In this document: piece after piece, positions 1 to 9,165 of the stretch | How positions within the stretch are numbered: the first letter of the stretch is position 1 | Layout of the letters: each line of letters opens with the position of its first letter | Source: Magnetospirillum gryphiswaldense MSR-1 v2 | GTDB lineage: Bacteria; Pseudomonadota; Alphaproteobacteria; Rhodospirillales; Magnetospirillaceae | DNA: 64,000 nt | Reading direction: 5' to 3' | Assembly (NCBI RefSeq): GCF_000513295.1 | Contig: NC_023065.1 | Coordinates: 2,960,501 to 3,024,500, forward strand | Translations under genes and position numbers: made by a program | The notes under the pieces: generated by a model | Database searches by the model: none | What the model was told of the DNA's origin: nothing | Seen by the model: only the letters and a program-made list of their open reading frames with translations

Positions 1-382
1 GGGGCGCCTCGCCCACCTGCAGACGAAAGCGCAGGCGGTCGGTGGCGGCCAAAGGGCGCCAGCGTCCGGTGACCAACCGGTTGGCTTCCAGCCACACATG
101 GACTTCCGCCAACTCGCCGCCATCGGCGTCGAAATCGCGCTGGCGGTCCTCCAGCACGATCAGGCAGCCATTGCCGAACACTTGGGCGCCCGGCTCCTCG
201 TTGCGGTCCAGCATCATCGAGGCCAGTTGCGGCGGCAGGCCCGATTGCCGCAACAGCCATTGCCGCCCCGGCTCGGTGGCGAAATTGACGTGGATCCAGA
301 CGAAATCAGCCACCGCCGCCGCATCGGTCAGCGGGCGGAACGGCTGCGCCTTGCCGTCCTTGACGGCGAAGGCATAGACCAT
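1..382 (-). CDS. CorA/ZntB-family divalent cation transporter (partial, N-terminal part)
   Basis: The reading frame is open from an ATG at 382 to the left edge, so only the first 127 or so residues are present. The fragment contains a WIHVNF motif near residue 32, an SGLPPQL segment, a GNGCLIVLED strand and an EVHVWLEANRLVT strand. These match the N-terminal cytoplasmic domain of ZntB-type CorA transporters in order and spacing. The membrane helices and GxN selectivity motif would lie beyond the window, so ion specificity (zinc efflux or magnesium/other uptake) cannot be judged. A GCGAGG-like ribosome binding site precedes the ATG. Family membership is by motif resemblance only. Confidence 0.7.
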   Translation of the reverse strand, partial: MVYAFAVKDGKAQPFRPLTDAAAVADFVWIHVNFATEPGRQWLLRQSGLPPQLASMMLDRNEEPGAQVFGNGCLIVLEDRQRDFDADGGELAEVHVWLEANRLVTGRWRPLAATDRLRFRLQVGEAP

Positions 383-495
383 GCCGGCCTCGCCCAGCGA
401 GGATGCAACGGGGGGATTGGCGACGGCCAAGATTGCGGGCTCCGGGTTGGGGGCGGTGCGCCCCCTGTATGGGTCAGCCGGCCCCGGCAATCAAG

Positions 496-984
496 TTACG
501 AATGCAGCCAGCGCAGCCGTGCCGCCTCGTGCAGTTCGGTGGCCGGGACATGGCGGGCGAGATCGGTGAAATACTGGCGGATCGCCGCCGCGCCGCCTTC
601 CAATCGCGGAATCGGCCCCGGGCGGAGGCTTAATTGATGGCTGCTCAGCCAGCGCCGTTCCGCCTCGGCCTCGGGTTGGACGAAAATGACGTCGCCGTTG
701 TCGGCCCGGCGGGCCAGCAAGGTGATGCGACGCTCCGCCTGATAATCGACCAGATAAAGCCCGTTGGCCAAAGGCTCCAGCCGCGCCACGCCGCCGGCGC
801 CGATGACGAAGCCGCTCTGATCGCCATCCCAGCGGATATCCACCTGGGTGCCGTCGTCGCGGCCATAAACACCATCACGCCAGCCGGGCAGCGCGCTTCC
901 ATTCTCGACCACCGGCGGCGACACCTGATAACAGGCCGATAAGAACAGGCCGACCAGCACCAAAACCCAAGACGCACGCGGCAT
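496..984 (-). CDS. Putative lipoprotein of unknown function
   Basis: The frame encodes about 162 residues with a hydrophobic leader ending in an LSAC lipobox near residue 18, so it should be processed by signal peptidase II and anchored to a membrane. The frame could be extended to a TTG at 1002 or an ATG at 990, but GGGGA lies six bases before the ATG at 984, which favours that start. The mature part is rich in beta-type residues with several Trp and Arg, and no family was recognised. It is separated from the partial transporter downstream by about 110 bases and is divergent from the DJ-1 gene. Confidence 0.6.
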   Translation of the reverse strand: MPRASWVLVLVGLFLSACYQVSPPVVENGSALPGWRDGVYGRDDGTQVDIRWDGDQSGFVIGAGGVARLEPLANGLYLVDYQAERRITLLARRADNGDVIFVQPEAEAERRWLSSHQLSLRPGPIPRLEGGAAAIRQYFTDLARHVPATELHEAARLRWLHS

Positions 985-1142
985 GTTCATTCCCCGGATC
1001 AAAGCGAAAGCAGGACCAAACTAGGCGCCATCCCCGCGTCCGACCTTGACAACGGGCAAGCGTAGTAGCGGGGTGTTACCCGTTGCGCCGCTGGTAATAC
1101 CATAATGCCGCCCACAACCATAATCACAGGGAGGGCCGCAAC

Positions 1143-1727
1143 ATGGCCGCCAAGAAAGTTCTGATGATCGTCGGCGATTATGCCGAGGATTATGAAACCA
1201 TGGTGCCGTTTCAAATCCTGCTTGCCGTCGGCCATGCCGTCGATGCCGTCTGTCCGGGCAAAACCACGGGCCAGCAGGTCCGCACCGCCATCCACGATTT
1301 CGAGGGCGACCAGACCTACAGCGAAAAGCGCGGTCACAATTTCACCCTGAACGCCGATTTCGCCGCCGCCCGCGTCGTCGATTATGACGCCCTGGTCATC
1401 CCCGGCGGTCGGGCGCCGGAATATCTGCGCCTGGATGCGGCGGTACTGGATCTGGTCCGCGCCTTCGATAGCGCGGCCAAGCCCATCGCCGCCATCTGTC
1501 ACGGCGCCCAATTGCTGGCCGCCGCCGGCATCCTGAAGGGCAAGCGGGTATCCGCCTATCCGGCCTGCGCCCCCGAAGTCACCCTGGCCGGCGGCCTCTA
1601 CGCCGACATCGCTATCGACGGCGCCGTCACCGACGGCCATCTGGTCACCGCCCCGGCCTGGCCCGCTCATCCGGCCTGGATGGCCCAGTTCCTGGCGGTT
1701 TTGGGGACCAAAATCAGCCATGGCTGA
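1143..1727 (+). CDS. DJ-1/PfpI family protein (glutamine amidotransferase-like fold)
   Basis: The protein is 194 residues, the usual size for this family. It has the N-terminal [14 protein letters not shown] strand with the conserved acidic residue, a [12 protein letters not shown] segment and the nucleophile elbow AICHGAQ with Cys119. PfpI and DJ-1 members include proteases, chaperones and enzymes proposed to act on glyoxal adducts; which applies here cannot be read from sequence. A strong GGGAGG ribosome binding site sits about eight bases upstream of the ATG. The gene faces away from the lipoprotein gene, and the 140-base intergenic region probably holds both promoters. The next gene follows after 42 bases. 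Confidence 0.85.
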   Translation: MAAKKVLMIVGDYAEDYETMVPFQILLAVGHAVDAVCPGKTTGQQVRTAIHDFEGDQTYSEKRGHNFTLNADFAAARVVDYDALVIPGGRAPEYLRLDAAVLDLVRAFDSAAKPIAAICHGAQLLAAAGILKGKRVSAYPACAPEVTLAGGLYADIAIDGAVTDGHLVTAPAWPAHPAWMAQFLAVLGTKISHG

Positions 1728-1769
1728 GGTATGCTGACGACCACCCGCTTTTTGCCGCCGGAGGCCGTC

Positions 1770-2039
1770 ATGTGCGACATCTACGCCAGCACCGACCCGT
1801 CGCTCTATCAAAGCGTGGCGCGGTCGGTGCGCATCGGCGGCGTCGTCACCAGCATCAAGGTCGAGCGGCACTTTTGGCAGATTCTCGAGGACATCGCCGC
1901 CGAGGGAGGACTGAGCCTGCCGCAGTTCCTGACCCAATTGCACGACGAAGTGATCGAACGACGTGGCGAGATCGGCAATTTCGCCTCGTTGTTGCGCGTG
2001 GTGTGCGCCACATATCTCAACCGGCAGTTAAAACCATAA
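1770..2039 (+). CDS. Ribbon-helix-helix domain protein (RHH_4-like)
   Basis: This 89-residue protein begins MCDIYAS and continues with RSVRIGGVVTSIKVE, then FWQILEDIAAEGGLSL, and ends with GNFASLLRVVCATYL. This is the pattern of a small ribbon-helix-helix family (RHH_4 type) common in alphaproteobacteria. Such proteins are presumed to bind DNA as dimers through the beta-ribbon; no target is known from the sequence. An upstream in-frame ATG at 1731 exists, but GGAGG lies directly before the ATG at 1770 and the family normally starts at this MC motif, so 1770 is preferred. Role inferred from fold only. Confidence 0.75.
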   Translation: MCDIYASTDPSLYQSVARSVRIGGVVTSIKVERHFWQILEDIAAEGGLSLPQFLTQLHDEVIERRGEIGNFASLLRVVCATYLNRQLKP

Positions 2040-2065
2040 AGTTATTGTCGTTATTTATCCGGCAC

Positions 2066-2094
2066 TTGACTTGTGCGCAAGGCTCAGCTAAGAA
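2066..2094 (+). promoter_or_regulatory. Possible sigma-70 promoter for the small membrane protein gene
   Basis: TTGACT at 2066-2071 and TAAGAA at 2089-2094 are separated by 17 bases inside an AT-rich island that stands out from the high-GC surroundings. It lies about 45 bases before the next gene. The -10 match is modest. Confidence 0.35.
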
Positions 2095-2140
2095 ACGCGA
2101 ATTAATCTTAGATTGTTTATAGATTTTGCCGGAGACGATT

Positions 2141-2350
2141 TTGCGCATTCTGCCCTATCTACTGGTTTTGGCCATGGCCGCCCCCATTTTGGCCTGGGTG
2201 ATGATCAATGCGCTGCTGATCAAGGGGCAAGCCACCAGCTTCAGCCCCGCCGATCTTTGGGTGTTGGTGCCGCTGGGCCTGTGCATGTTGGCGGCTTTCG
2301 GCCTGCTGGCCACCTGGATGGAAAAGGCGATCATCCGCACCCGCGGCTGA
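2141..2350 (+). CDS. Small two-helix membrane protein of unknown function
   Basis: The frame encodes 69 residues with two clear hydrophobic segments, roughly residues 3-24 and 40-60, separated by a short polar loop; it ends in a basic tail. Two TTG start codons are possible (2126 and 2141). GGAG at 2131-2134 is six bases before the TTG at 2141, which decides the start. No ATG is available near the start, so expression may be weak. The gene has its own AT-rich promoter-like region upstream and a strong terminator about 65 bases downstream, which supports a real monocistronic unit. No homologue was recognised. Confidence 0.5.
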   Translation: MRILPYLLVLAMAAPILAWVMINALLIKGQATSFSPADLWVLVPLGLCMLAAFGLLATWMEKAIIRTRG

Positions 2351-2413
2351 CGCTTTGGGAACCGGCCCTGTCCCCCCCCCACATTCAACGGGGCCGGCTT
2401 CTCCCCCTTCGAC

Positions 2414-2448
2414 AAGGCCCGCGCCTCAAGGCGCGGGCCTTGTTTCTT
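2414..2448 (+). terminator. Rho-independent terminator
   Basis: A 12-base perfect stem (arms 2414-2425 and 2430-2441) with a TCAA loop is followed by a T-rich tail. It ends the upstream small-gene unit and insulates guaA. Confidence 0.8.
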
Positions 2449-2512
2449 GCCCCCGCCCCAGGCTTGGGGCTAGAGTGCGCGCCCAACCATCCCCGCTTTT
2501 CCGAGGCCCGTC

Positions 2513-4067
<1,555 letters not shown>

Positions 4068-4071
4068 GCTG

Positions 4072-5253
4072 ATGACCGCCACCGCCAAAATCCTGTTGCT
4101 GGGCTCGGGTGAATTGGGCCGCGAATTCGTCATTTCGGCCAAGCGGCTGGGCGCCCATGTCATCGCCTGCGATGCCTATGCCGGCGCCCCGGCCATGCAG
4201 GTGGCGGACGAGGCCGAGGTGTTTTCCATGCTCGACGGCACTGCCCTGGGCGCGGCCATCGACAAGCACCAGCCCGATTACATCGTCCCCGAGGTCGAGG
4301 CCATCCGCACCGAGGTGCTGAAGCAATACGAGGATGCTGGCTTCAACGTGGTGCCGTCGGCACGCGCCACCATCATGACCATGAACCGCGACCGCATCCG
4401 CGAAGTGGCGGCAACGGAACTGAACCTGCCGACCTCGACCTATCTTTACGCCGAGACCCTGGACGAGATGCGCGAAGCGGTGGCCAAGGTCGGCCTGCCC
4501 TGCGTGATCAAGCCGGTGATGTCGTCGTCGGGCAAGGGCCAAAGCACGGTGCGCAGCGCCGATGCGGTGGATGCCGCCTGGGATTATGCGGTGGCCGGTA
4601 TGCGCGGCGACCGCAGCCGCGTCATCGTCGAGGCCTTCATCGATTTCGACTACGAAATCACCCTTTTGACCATCCGCACCCGCGATGGCGTGCTGTTCTG
4701 CGACCCCATCGGCCACCGGCAGGAACGCGGCGATTATCAGGAAAGCTGGCAGCCGACGCCGATGACGCCGCAAGCCGTCGCCGCCGCCCAGGACATGGCC
4801 AAGGCGGTGGTCGATAATCTGGGCGGCTATGGCCTGTTCGGCGTCGAATTCTTCGTCAAGGGCGACCGGGTCATCTTCTCGGAACTGTCGCCGCGCCCGC
4901 ACGACACCGGCATGGTGACCTTGATCTCGCAGAACCTGACCGAGTTCGATCTGCATGCCCGTGCCATCCTGGGCCTGCCGATCCCGGCCATCACCCAGCA
5001 CGGCCCCAGCGCCAGCGCCGTCATTCTGGCCGATCGCGAGTCCAGCGACTTCACCATCACCGGCATGGCCGAAGCCCTGGTGCCGCCGGCTTCCGGCATC
5101 GACGTGGATATCCGCATCTTCAACAAACCGACCACCCGGCCCTATCGCCGTATGGGCGTGGCCCTGGCCCTGGCCAAGGACGGCACCGCCGACGATGCCC
5201 GCGCCGCCGCCCGCGCCGCCGCCGCCAAGATCAAGATCGTCCATGGCGGCTGA
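4072..5253 (+). CDS. purT: Formate-dependent phosphoribosylglycinamide formyltransferase 2
   Basis: PurT uses formate and ATP to formylate GAR in purine synthesis, an alternative to the folate-dependent PurN. The 393-residue length matches the family. It starts with ILLLGSGELGREF (the nucleotide-binding N-domain), has the ATP-grasp segment CVIKPVMSSSGKGQS around residue 145 and the metal/ATP motif GVEFFVKGDRVIFSELSPRPHD around 260. The start at 4072 is chosen because GTGAGG, overlapping the guaA stop codon, forms its ribosome binding site. Its place directly after guaA makes a small purine operon. Confidence 0.97.
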   Translation: MTATAKILLLGSGELGREFVISAKRLGAHVIACDAYAGAPAMQVADEAEVFSMLDGTALGAAIDKHQPDYIVPEVEAIRTEVLKQYEDAGFNVVPSARATIMTMNRDRIREVAATELNLPTSTYLYAETLDEMREAVAKVGLPCVIKPVMSSSGKGQSTVRSADAVDAAWDYAVAGMRGDRSRVIVEAFIDFDYEITLLTIRTRDGVLFCDPIGHRQERGDYQESWQPTPMTPQAVAAAQDMAKAVVDNLGGYGLFGVEFFVKGDRVIFSELSPRPHDTGMVTLISQNLTEFDLHARAILGLPIPAITQHGPSASAVILADRESSDFTITGMAEALVPPASGIDVDIRIFNKPTTRPYRRMGVALALAKDGTADDARAAARAAAAKIKIVHGG

Positions 5254-5254
5254 G

Positions 5255-5602
5255 ATGGTCACCATCCACGGCATCAAGGCCTGCGACACCATGAAGAAGG
5301 CCTTCGTCTGGCTGGACGGTCATGGCATCGCCCATGACTTCCACGACTTCAAGAAAGTGGGGGTGACCCGCGCCATGCTGGAACGCTGGTGCGACGCCGC
5401 CGGCTGGGAAAAGGTCATCAACCGCGCCGGCACCACCTTTCGCAAGCTGCCCGACGAGGCGCGGGCGGACCTGGACCGGGACAAGGCCATCGCCCTGATG
5501 CTGGCCCAGCCATCCATGATCAAGCGCCCGGTGCTGGAAAAGAGCGACATCGTGGAAATCGGCTTCAAGCCCGACCGTTATCAGACCCTCTTCCCCGGTT
5601 GA
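5255..5602 (+). CDS. ArsC/Spx-like thioredoxin-fold protein (YffB type)
   Basis: The 115-residue product begins MVTIHGIKACDTMKKA, which closely follows the Escherichia coli YffB N-terminus, with a single conserved Cys in the CDT motif and no second redox cysteine next to it. RGTTFRKL-like and MIKRPVLE segments complete the ArsC/Spx-like fold. YffB-type proteins are proposed glutathione-dependent reductases, but the substrate is unknown. An ATG at 5243 would add four residues; the ATG at 5255 aligns better with the family. The gene overlaps or abuts the purT end, so it is probably co-transcribed with the purine genes without an obvious metabolic link. Confidence 0.8.
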   Translation: MVTIHGIKACDTMKKAFVWLDGHGIAHDFHDFKKVGVTRAMLERWCDAAGWEKVINRAGTTFRKLPDEARADLDRDKAIALMLAQPSMIKRPVLEKSDIVEIGFKPDRYQTLFPG

Positions 5603-5671
5603 GCCGGATAACCGTATGCACGGTTGCCGCCACCAATAGCTGCCCTATGATGGACGAACCAGCAGCCGGAG

Positions 5672-5682
5672 CCCCCCCCCCC
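5672..5682 (+). repeat. Eleven-C homopolymer between Shine-Dalgarno and start codon
   Basis: Eleven consecutive C residues lie between GGAG (5668-5671) and the ATG at 5684. Slippage would change ribosome-binding-site spacing. A loss of one C would also put the upstream ATGs at 5647 and 5650 in frame with the cNMP-binding gene. Confidence 0.9.
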
Positions 5683-5683
5683 G

Positions 5684-6031
5684 ATGGCCATCAACAATGT
5701 TCTGGAACGCCGGTTTTTCCCCGCCGGCGAAACCATTTTCCGCGAAGGTGATACCGGTTCGGTCGCCTATATCATCCAGACCGGCACCGTCGAGCTGAGC
5801 TGTGGTCGGCTGATGATCGCTGAATTGCAGGACAACGCCATTTTCGGCGAGATGGCCCTGATCGATGGCGCCCCGCGCATGGCCACCGCGCGGGCGCAGA
5901 CCGATGTTACCGTCATCTTGCTGCCGCGCGCGGTGTTTGAAAGCAAGCTGGTCGGTGTCGATCCCTTCGTCAGCCGCCTGATCGGCATCCTCATCAACAA
6001 CGTGCGCAACTTCGCCAAGCTGGTGGGTTAG
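5684..6031 (+). CDS. Stand-alone cyclic nucleotide-binding domain protein
   Basis: The 115-residue protein is essentially one cNMP-binding (Crp-like) beta-barrel. It has the FREGDTGSVAYIIQTGTVEL hairpin region, the FGEMALID phosphate-binding segment and PRMATARA, which keeps the conserved Arg of the phosphate-binding cassette. No helix-turn-helix or other effector domain follows, so it may be a sensor or adaptor subunit that works through a partner. The start is preceded by GGAG, but an 11-C tract stretches the spacing to about 12 bases, suggesting weak or variable translation. Ligand (cAMP, cGMP or none) cannot be predicted. Confidence 0.75.
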   Translation: MAINNVLERRFFPAGETIFREGDTGSVAYIIQTGTVELSCGRLMIAELQDNAIFGEMALIDGAPRMATARAQTDVTVILLPRAVFESKLVGVDPFVSRLIGILINNVRNFAKLVG

Positions 6032-6161
6032 CTTTCAGGTCTACGCAGCACCGTCGGTGCCGGCTTATCCGTGGCCCCCTGGGCGGAAAGGGTGTAAAAT
6101 CGCGGCTCCGTCTTATATAGACGTCACCGCTGTTTCCGCATTTTCAGGAACTCTTTCCGGC

Positions 6162-7727
6162 ATGACCACGCCCCGCACCCCCCGCCCCGTCGTCCTGTGC
6201 ATCCTGGACGGCTGGGGGCATCGCGACGAACGCGAAGACAACGCCATCGCCCAGGCCCATACCCCGACCTGGGACCGCTTCCTGACCCAATATCCGCATG
6301 CGCTGCTGGCCACCTCGGGCCTGTCGGTGGGGCTGCCCGACGGACAGATGGGCAATTCGGAAGTGGGCCACATGAATCTTGGCGCCGGTCGAGTGGTCAT
6401 GCAGGAATTACCGCGTATCGACAGTGCCGTCGCCGATGGCTCGTTGGCCGCCAACCCTGGGTTGGTCGATGCCATCGCCAAGGTCAAGGCTGCCGGCGGC
6501 GCCCTGCATCTGCTGGGATTGCTCAGCCCCGGCGGCGTTCATTCGCACCAGGATCATCTCGCCGCCCTGGCCCGCAGCGCCGCCCAAGCCGGTGTGCCGG
6601 TGAAGGTCCACGCCTTTCTTGATGGCCGCGACACCCCGCCCAGCTCGGCCAAGGACTTCATGGCCCGCTTCCTCGCCGATATCGCTGAGTTCGACATCAC
6701 CATCGCCACCATTTCCGGTCGTTATTACGCCATGGACCGCGACAAACGCTGGGACCGCGTGCAATTGGCCTTCGACGCCATGATGCTGGGCAGACCGGCG
6801 CTCGCCCTCGACCCACTGGCCGCCATCCAGGCCTCGTACGATGCCGGCAAGACCGACGAATTCATGCTGCCGGTGGCCCTGGCCGGCTATGGCGGCATGA
6901 AGGACGGCGACGGGCTACTGATGGGTAATTTCCGTGCCGACCGGGCGCGCGAAATCCTGCATGCACTGATCGACCCGGCCTTCGACGGCTTTGCCCGCGC
7001 CCGCACCGTGGGCATGGCGGCACAGCTGGGCCTGACCGAATATTCCAAGGATCTGAGCAAACTGCTCGGCACGCTTTTCCCGGCCGAATCCCTGTCCAAT
7101 ATCCTGGGCGAGGTGGCGTCCAATGCCGGCCTGACCCAGTTGCGCATCGCCGAAACCGAGAAATACGCCCACGTCACCTTCTTCTTCAACGGCGGACGCG
7201 AGCAGGTCTATCCCGGCGAGGACCGCATCCTGGTGCCCAGCCCCAAGGTCGCCACCTATGATTTGCAGCCGGAGATGAGCGCGGCGGAAGTGGCCGACAA
7301 GATGGCGGCGGCCATCGATTCGGGCAAATACGACCTGATCGTCGCCAATTTCGCCAATGGCGACATGGTTGGCCATACCGGCATCCTGGAGGCCGCCATC
7401 AAGGCGGCGGTCGCCATCGATGGTTGCCTGGAGAAGCTGGAACGAGCGGTGGCCAAGGCCGGCGGCATCATGCTGGTGACCGCCGACCACGGCAATGCCG
7501 AGTTGATGCGCGATCCCGACACCCACCAGCCACATACCGCCCATACCACCGGGCCGGTGGACGTGGTGCTGGTCAACCCGCCCGCCGGGATGACCGTCAT
7601 CGACAACGGTCGGCTGGCCGATGTCGCCCCCACCTTGCTGGCTCTGCTGGGGCTGAAGCAGCCGCCCGAGATGACCGGGCGCTCGCTGGTGGGCGGTAGC
7701 GCGTCAGAAACTCGTGCGGCGGGCTAG
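6162..7727 (+). CDS. gpmI: 2,3-bisphosphoglycerate-independent phosphoglycerate mutase
   Basis: GpmI interconverts 3- and 2-phosphoglycerate in glycolysis and gluconeogenesis using two Mn ions and a phosphoserine intermediate. The 521-residue length is typical. The N-terminus has VVLCILDGWGHRDE, the catalytic Ser66 lies in MGNSEVGHMNLGAGR, the HSHQDH and DGRDTPP motifs follow, and the C-terminal metal site is in TADHGNAE. The ATG at 6162 is chosen because the family starts just before the ILDGWG motif; an in-frame extension upstream is not needed. The 3' end overlaps the next gene by 14 bases, so translation is probably coupled. Confidence 0.97.
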   Translation: MTTPRTPRPVVLCILDGWGHRDEREDNAIAQAHTPTWDRFLTQYPHALLATSGLSVGLPDGQMGNSEVGHMNLGAGRVVMQELPRIDSAVADGSLAANPGLVDAIAKVKAAGGALHLLGLLSPGGVHSHQDHLAALARSAAQAGVPVKVHAFLDGRDTPPSSAKDFMARFLADIAEFDITIATISGRYYAMDRDKRWDRVQLAFDAMMLGRPALALDPLAAIQASYDAGKTDEFMLPVALAGYGGMKDGDGLLMGNFRADRAREILHALIDPAFDGFARARTVGMAAQLGLTEYSKDLSKLLGTLFPAESLSNILGEVASNAGLTQLRIAETEKYAHVTFFFNGGREQVYPGEDRILVPSPKVATYDLQPEMSAAEVADKMAAAIDSGKYDLIVANFANGDMVGHTGILEAAIKAAVAIDGCLEKLERAVAKAGGIMLVTADHGNAELMRDPDTHQPHTAHTTGPVDVVLVNPPAGMTVIDNGRLADVAPTLLALLGLKQPPEMTGRSLVGGSASETRAAG

Positions 7728-9165
7728 ACTTCCCCTGCTTGCCCTGGCCGTCTGGCTGACGGCGGCGCCGGCTTGGTCGCAGGACCAGCCCGATGCCGCC
7801 GCCGCCGACCGCCGCCTGCGCGAGCTTGAGGACCAGATCAAGCGCAGCCAGGCCGAACACGCCGAAATCAAACGCAAGGCGCGGGCCATTTCCGACGAAT
7901 TGGGCCATATCCGCGCCGACATGGTCGCCGCCGCCCGCGCCGCCCAGGACAGCGAGGAATTGCTGTCGGAGCTGGAACACCAGTTGGAAGATTTAAAGGC
8001 GCTGGAAGGCGACCGCGCCGCCGCATTGCAACGCCGTTCGTCACAGATGACCGGGGTGCTGACCGCCTTGGAGCGTCTGGCCTGGCGTCCGACCGAGGCC
8101 TTGATGGCCCAGCCGCAGACCCCGGCCGAGACCGTGCGTTCGGCCATTTTGCTGCGTGCGGCGGTGCCGCAGATCGAACGCTCGGTGCACGATCTGAAGG
8201 ACGAAATCGACGTCATGAGCCGGCTGCGCGCCGACATCACCAACCAGCGCCAACGCATCGGCAACACCGCCCTGCGCCTGGACGGCGAACATAAGCGGCT
8301 GAAGGAATTGTGGGACCGCAAGTCCACCTTGCAATATGCCGCCATCGCCGAGACCGAGGCGTCGGAACAGCGCGTCCGGCAATTGGCGGGCGAGGCCCAG
8401 GATCTGCGCGAACTGATGCAGCGGCTGGAAGAGGAACGCCAGCGCCGTATCCTGGAAGCCGCCGAAAAAGCCGCCGCCGAAAAAGCCGCCCGCGATGCCG
8501 ATCTGGCCGCCCGCAAGGCCGCGCGCGAGGCGGAAATCGCCGCGCAGAAAGCCGCCCGCGACGCCGAAATCGCCGCCAAGAAGGCGGACAAGGAACGCAA
8601 GGAACGGGAAATGGCCGAGGCCCGTGCCGCGCGCGAAGCGGAATTGCGGGCCCAGGCGCAAGCGCGTGAGGCGGAAATCGCCGCGCAAAAAGCCGCCCGC
8701 GTCCTGGAAAACGCCACCCGCGAGGCCGCCGAGGCCAAGCCCATGGTCAGCGAGAAACCCATCGCCAGCGTCCAGGGCAAGATGGTGTTTCCGGCCAAGG
8801 GCAGCGTGGTCGAACGCTTCGGCCAACCCAACGAGGTCGGTGTCATCAACAAGGGCATCAGCATCGCCACCCGCAAGGGCGCCCAGATCATCGCCACCTA
8901 TGACGGCCAGGTGGCTTTCGCCGGACCGTTCCGTGGCTATGGCCTGCTCTTGATCATCGATCACGGCGAAGGCTATCATACGCTGCTTGCGGGAATGGCC
9001 CGCATCGACGCCAATGTCGGGCAAAAGCTGACGGCGGGCGAACCCGTGGGTATCATGGGCGAGGACGAGGCCAAACCCGCGTTGTATATCGAGCTGCGCC
9101 GCCAGGGGCAGCCTGTTAATCCTTTGCCTTGGCTTACCGCACAGAAAAGTAAGGGTCACGGATGA
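7714..9165 (+). CDS. EnvC-like murein hydrolase activator with degenerate LytM domain
   Basis: The 483-residue protein has a signal peptide (about residues 1-22), a long coiled coil (about 25-330) and a C-terminal peptidase M23/LytM domain (about 345-475). The metal ligands of active LytM enzymes are absent: the HxGxD position reads INKGIS, and the HLH position reads ALYIEL. As in EnvC and related divisome activators, this implies it activates amidases rather than cutting peptidoglycan itself. The Ala/Lys/Glu-rich coiled coil contains a 40-base direct repeat. It starts with GTG inside gpmI and overlaps ctpA by four bases, so the three genes are translationally coupled. Confidence 0.88.
   Translation: MRRARLPLLALAVWLTAAPAWSQDQPDAAAADRRLRELEDQIKRSQAEHAEIKRKARAISDELGHIRADMVAAARAAQDSEELLSELEHQLEDLKALEGDRAAALQRRSSQMTGVLTALERLAWRPTEALMAQPQTPAETVRSAILLRAAVPQIERSVHDLKDEIDVMSRLRADITNQRQRIGNTALRLDGEHKRLKELWDRKSTLQYAAIAETEASEQRVRQLAGEAQDLRELMQRLEEERQRRILEAAEKAAAEKAARDADLAARKAAREAEIAAQKAARDAEIAAKKADKERKEREMAEARAAREAELRAQAQAREAEIAAQKAARVLENATREAAEAKPMVSEKPIASVQGKMVFPAKGSVVERFGQPNEVGVINKGISIATRKGAQIIATYDGQVAFAGPFRGYGLLLIIDHGEGYHTLLAGMARIDANVGQKLTAGEPVGIMGEDEAKPALYIELRRQGQPVNPLPWLTAQKSKGHG
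8521..8701 (+). repeat. Imperfect 40-base direct repeat in the EnvC-like coiled coil
   Basis: Bases 8521-8560 and 8662-8701 are nearly identical (two differences) and in the same frame, 47 codons apart. Both encode the segment AREAEIAAQKAAR within the Ala/Lys/Glu-rich coiled coil. Confidence 0.9.

Noticed and set aside
2372-2380. A nine-C tract as a second phase-variable site
   Set aside because: It lies in the intergenic region after a stop codon and before a terminator, with no start codon or frame that it could switch.
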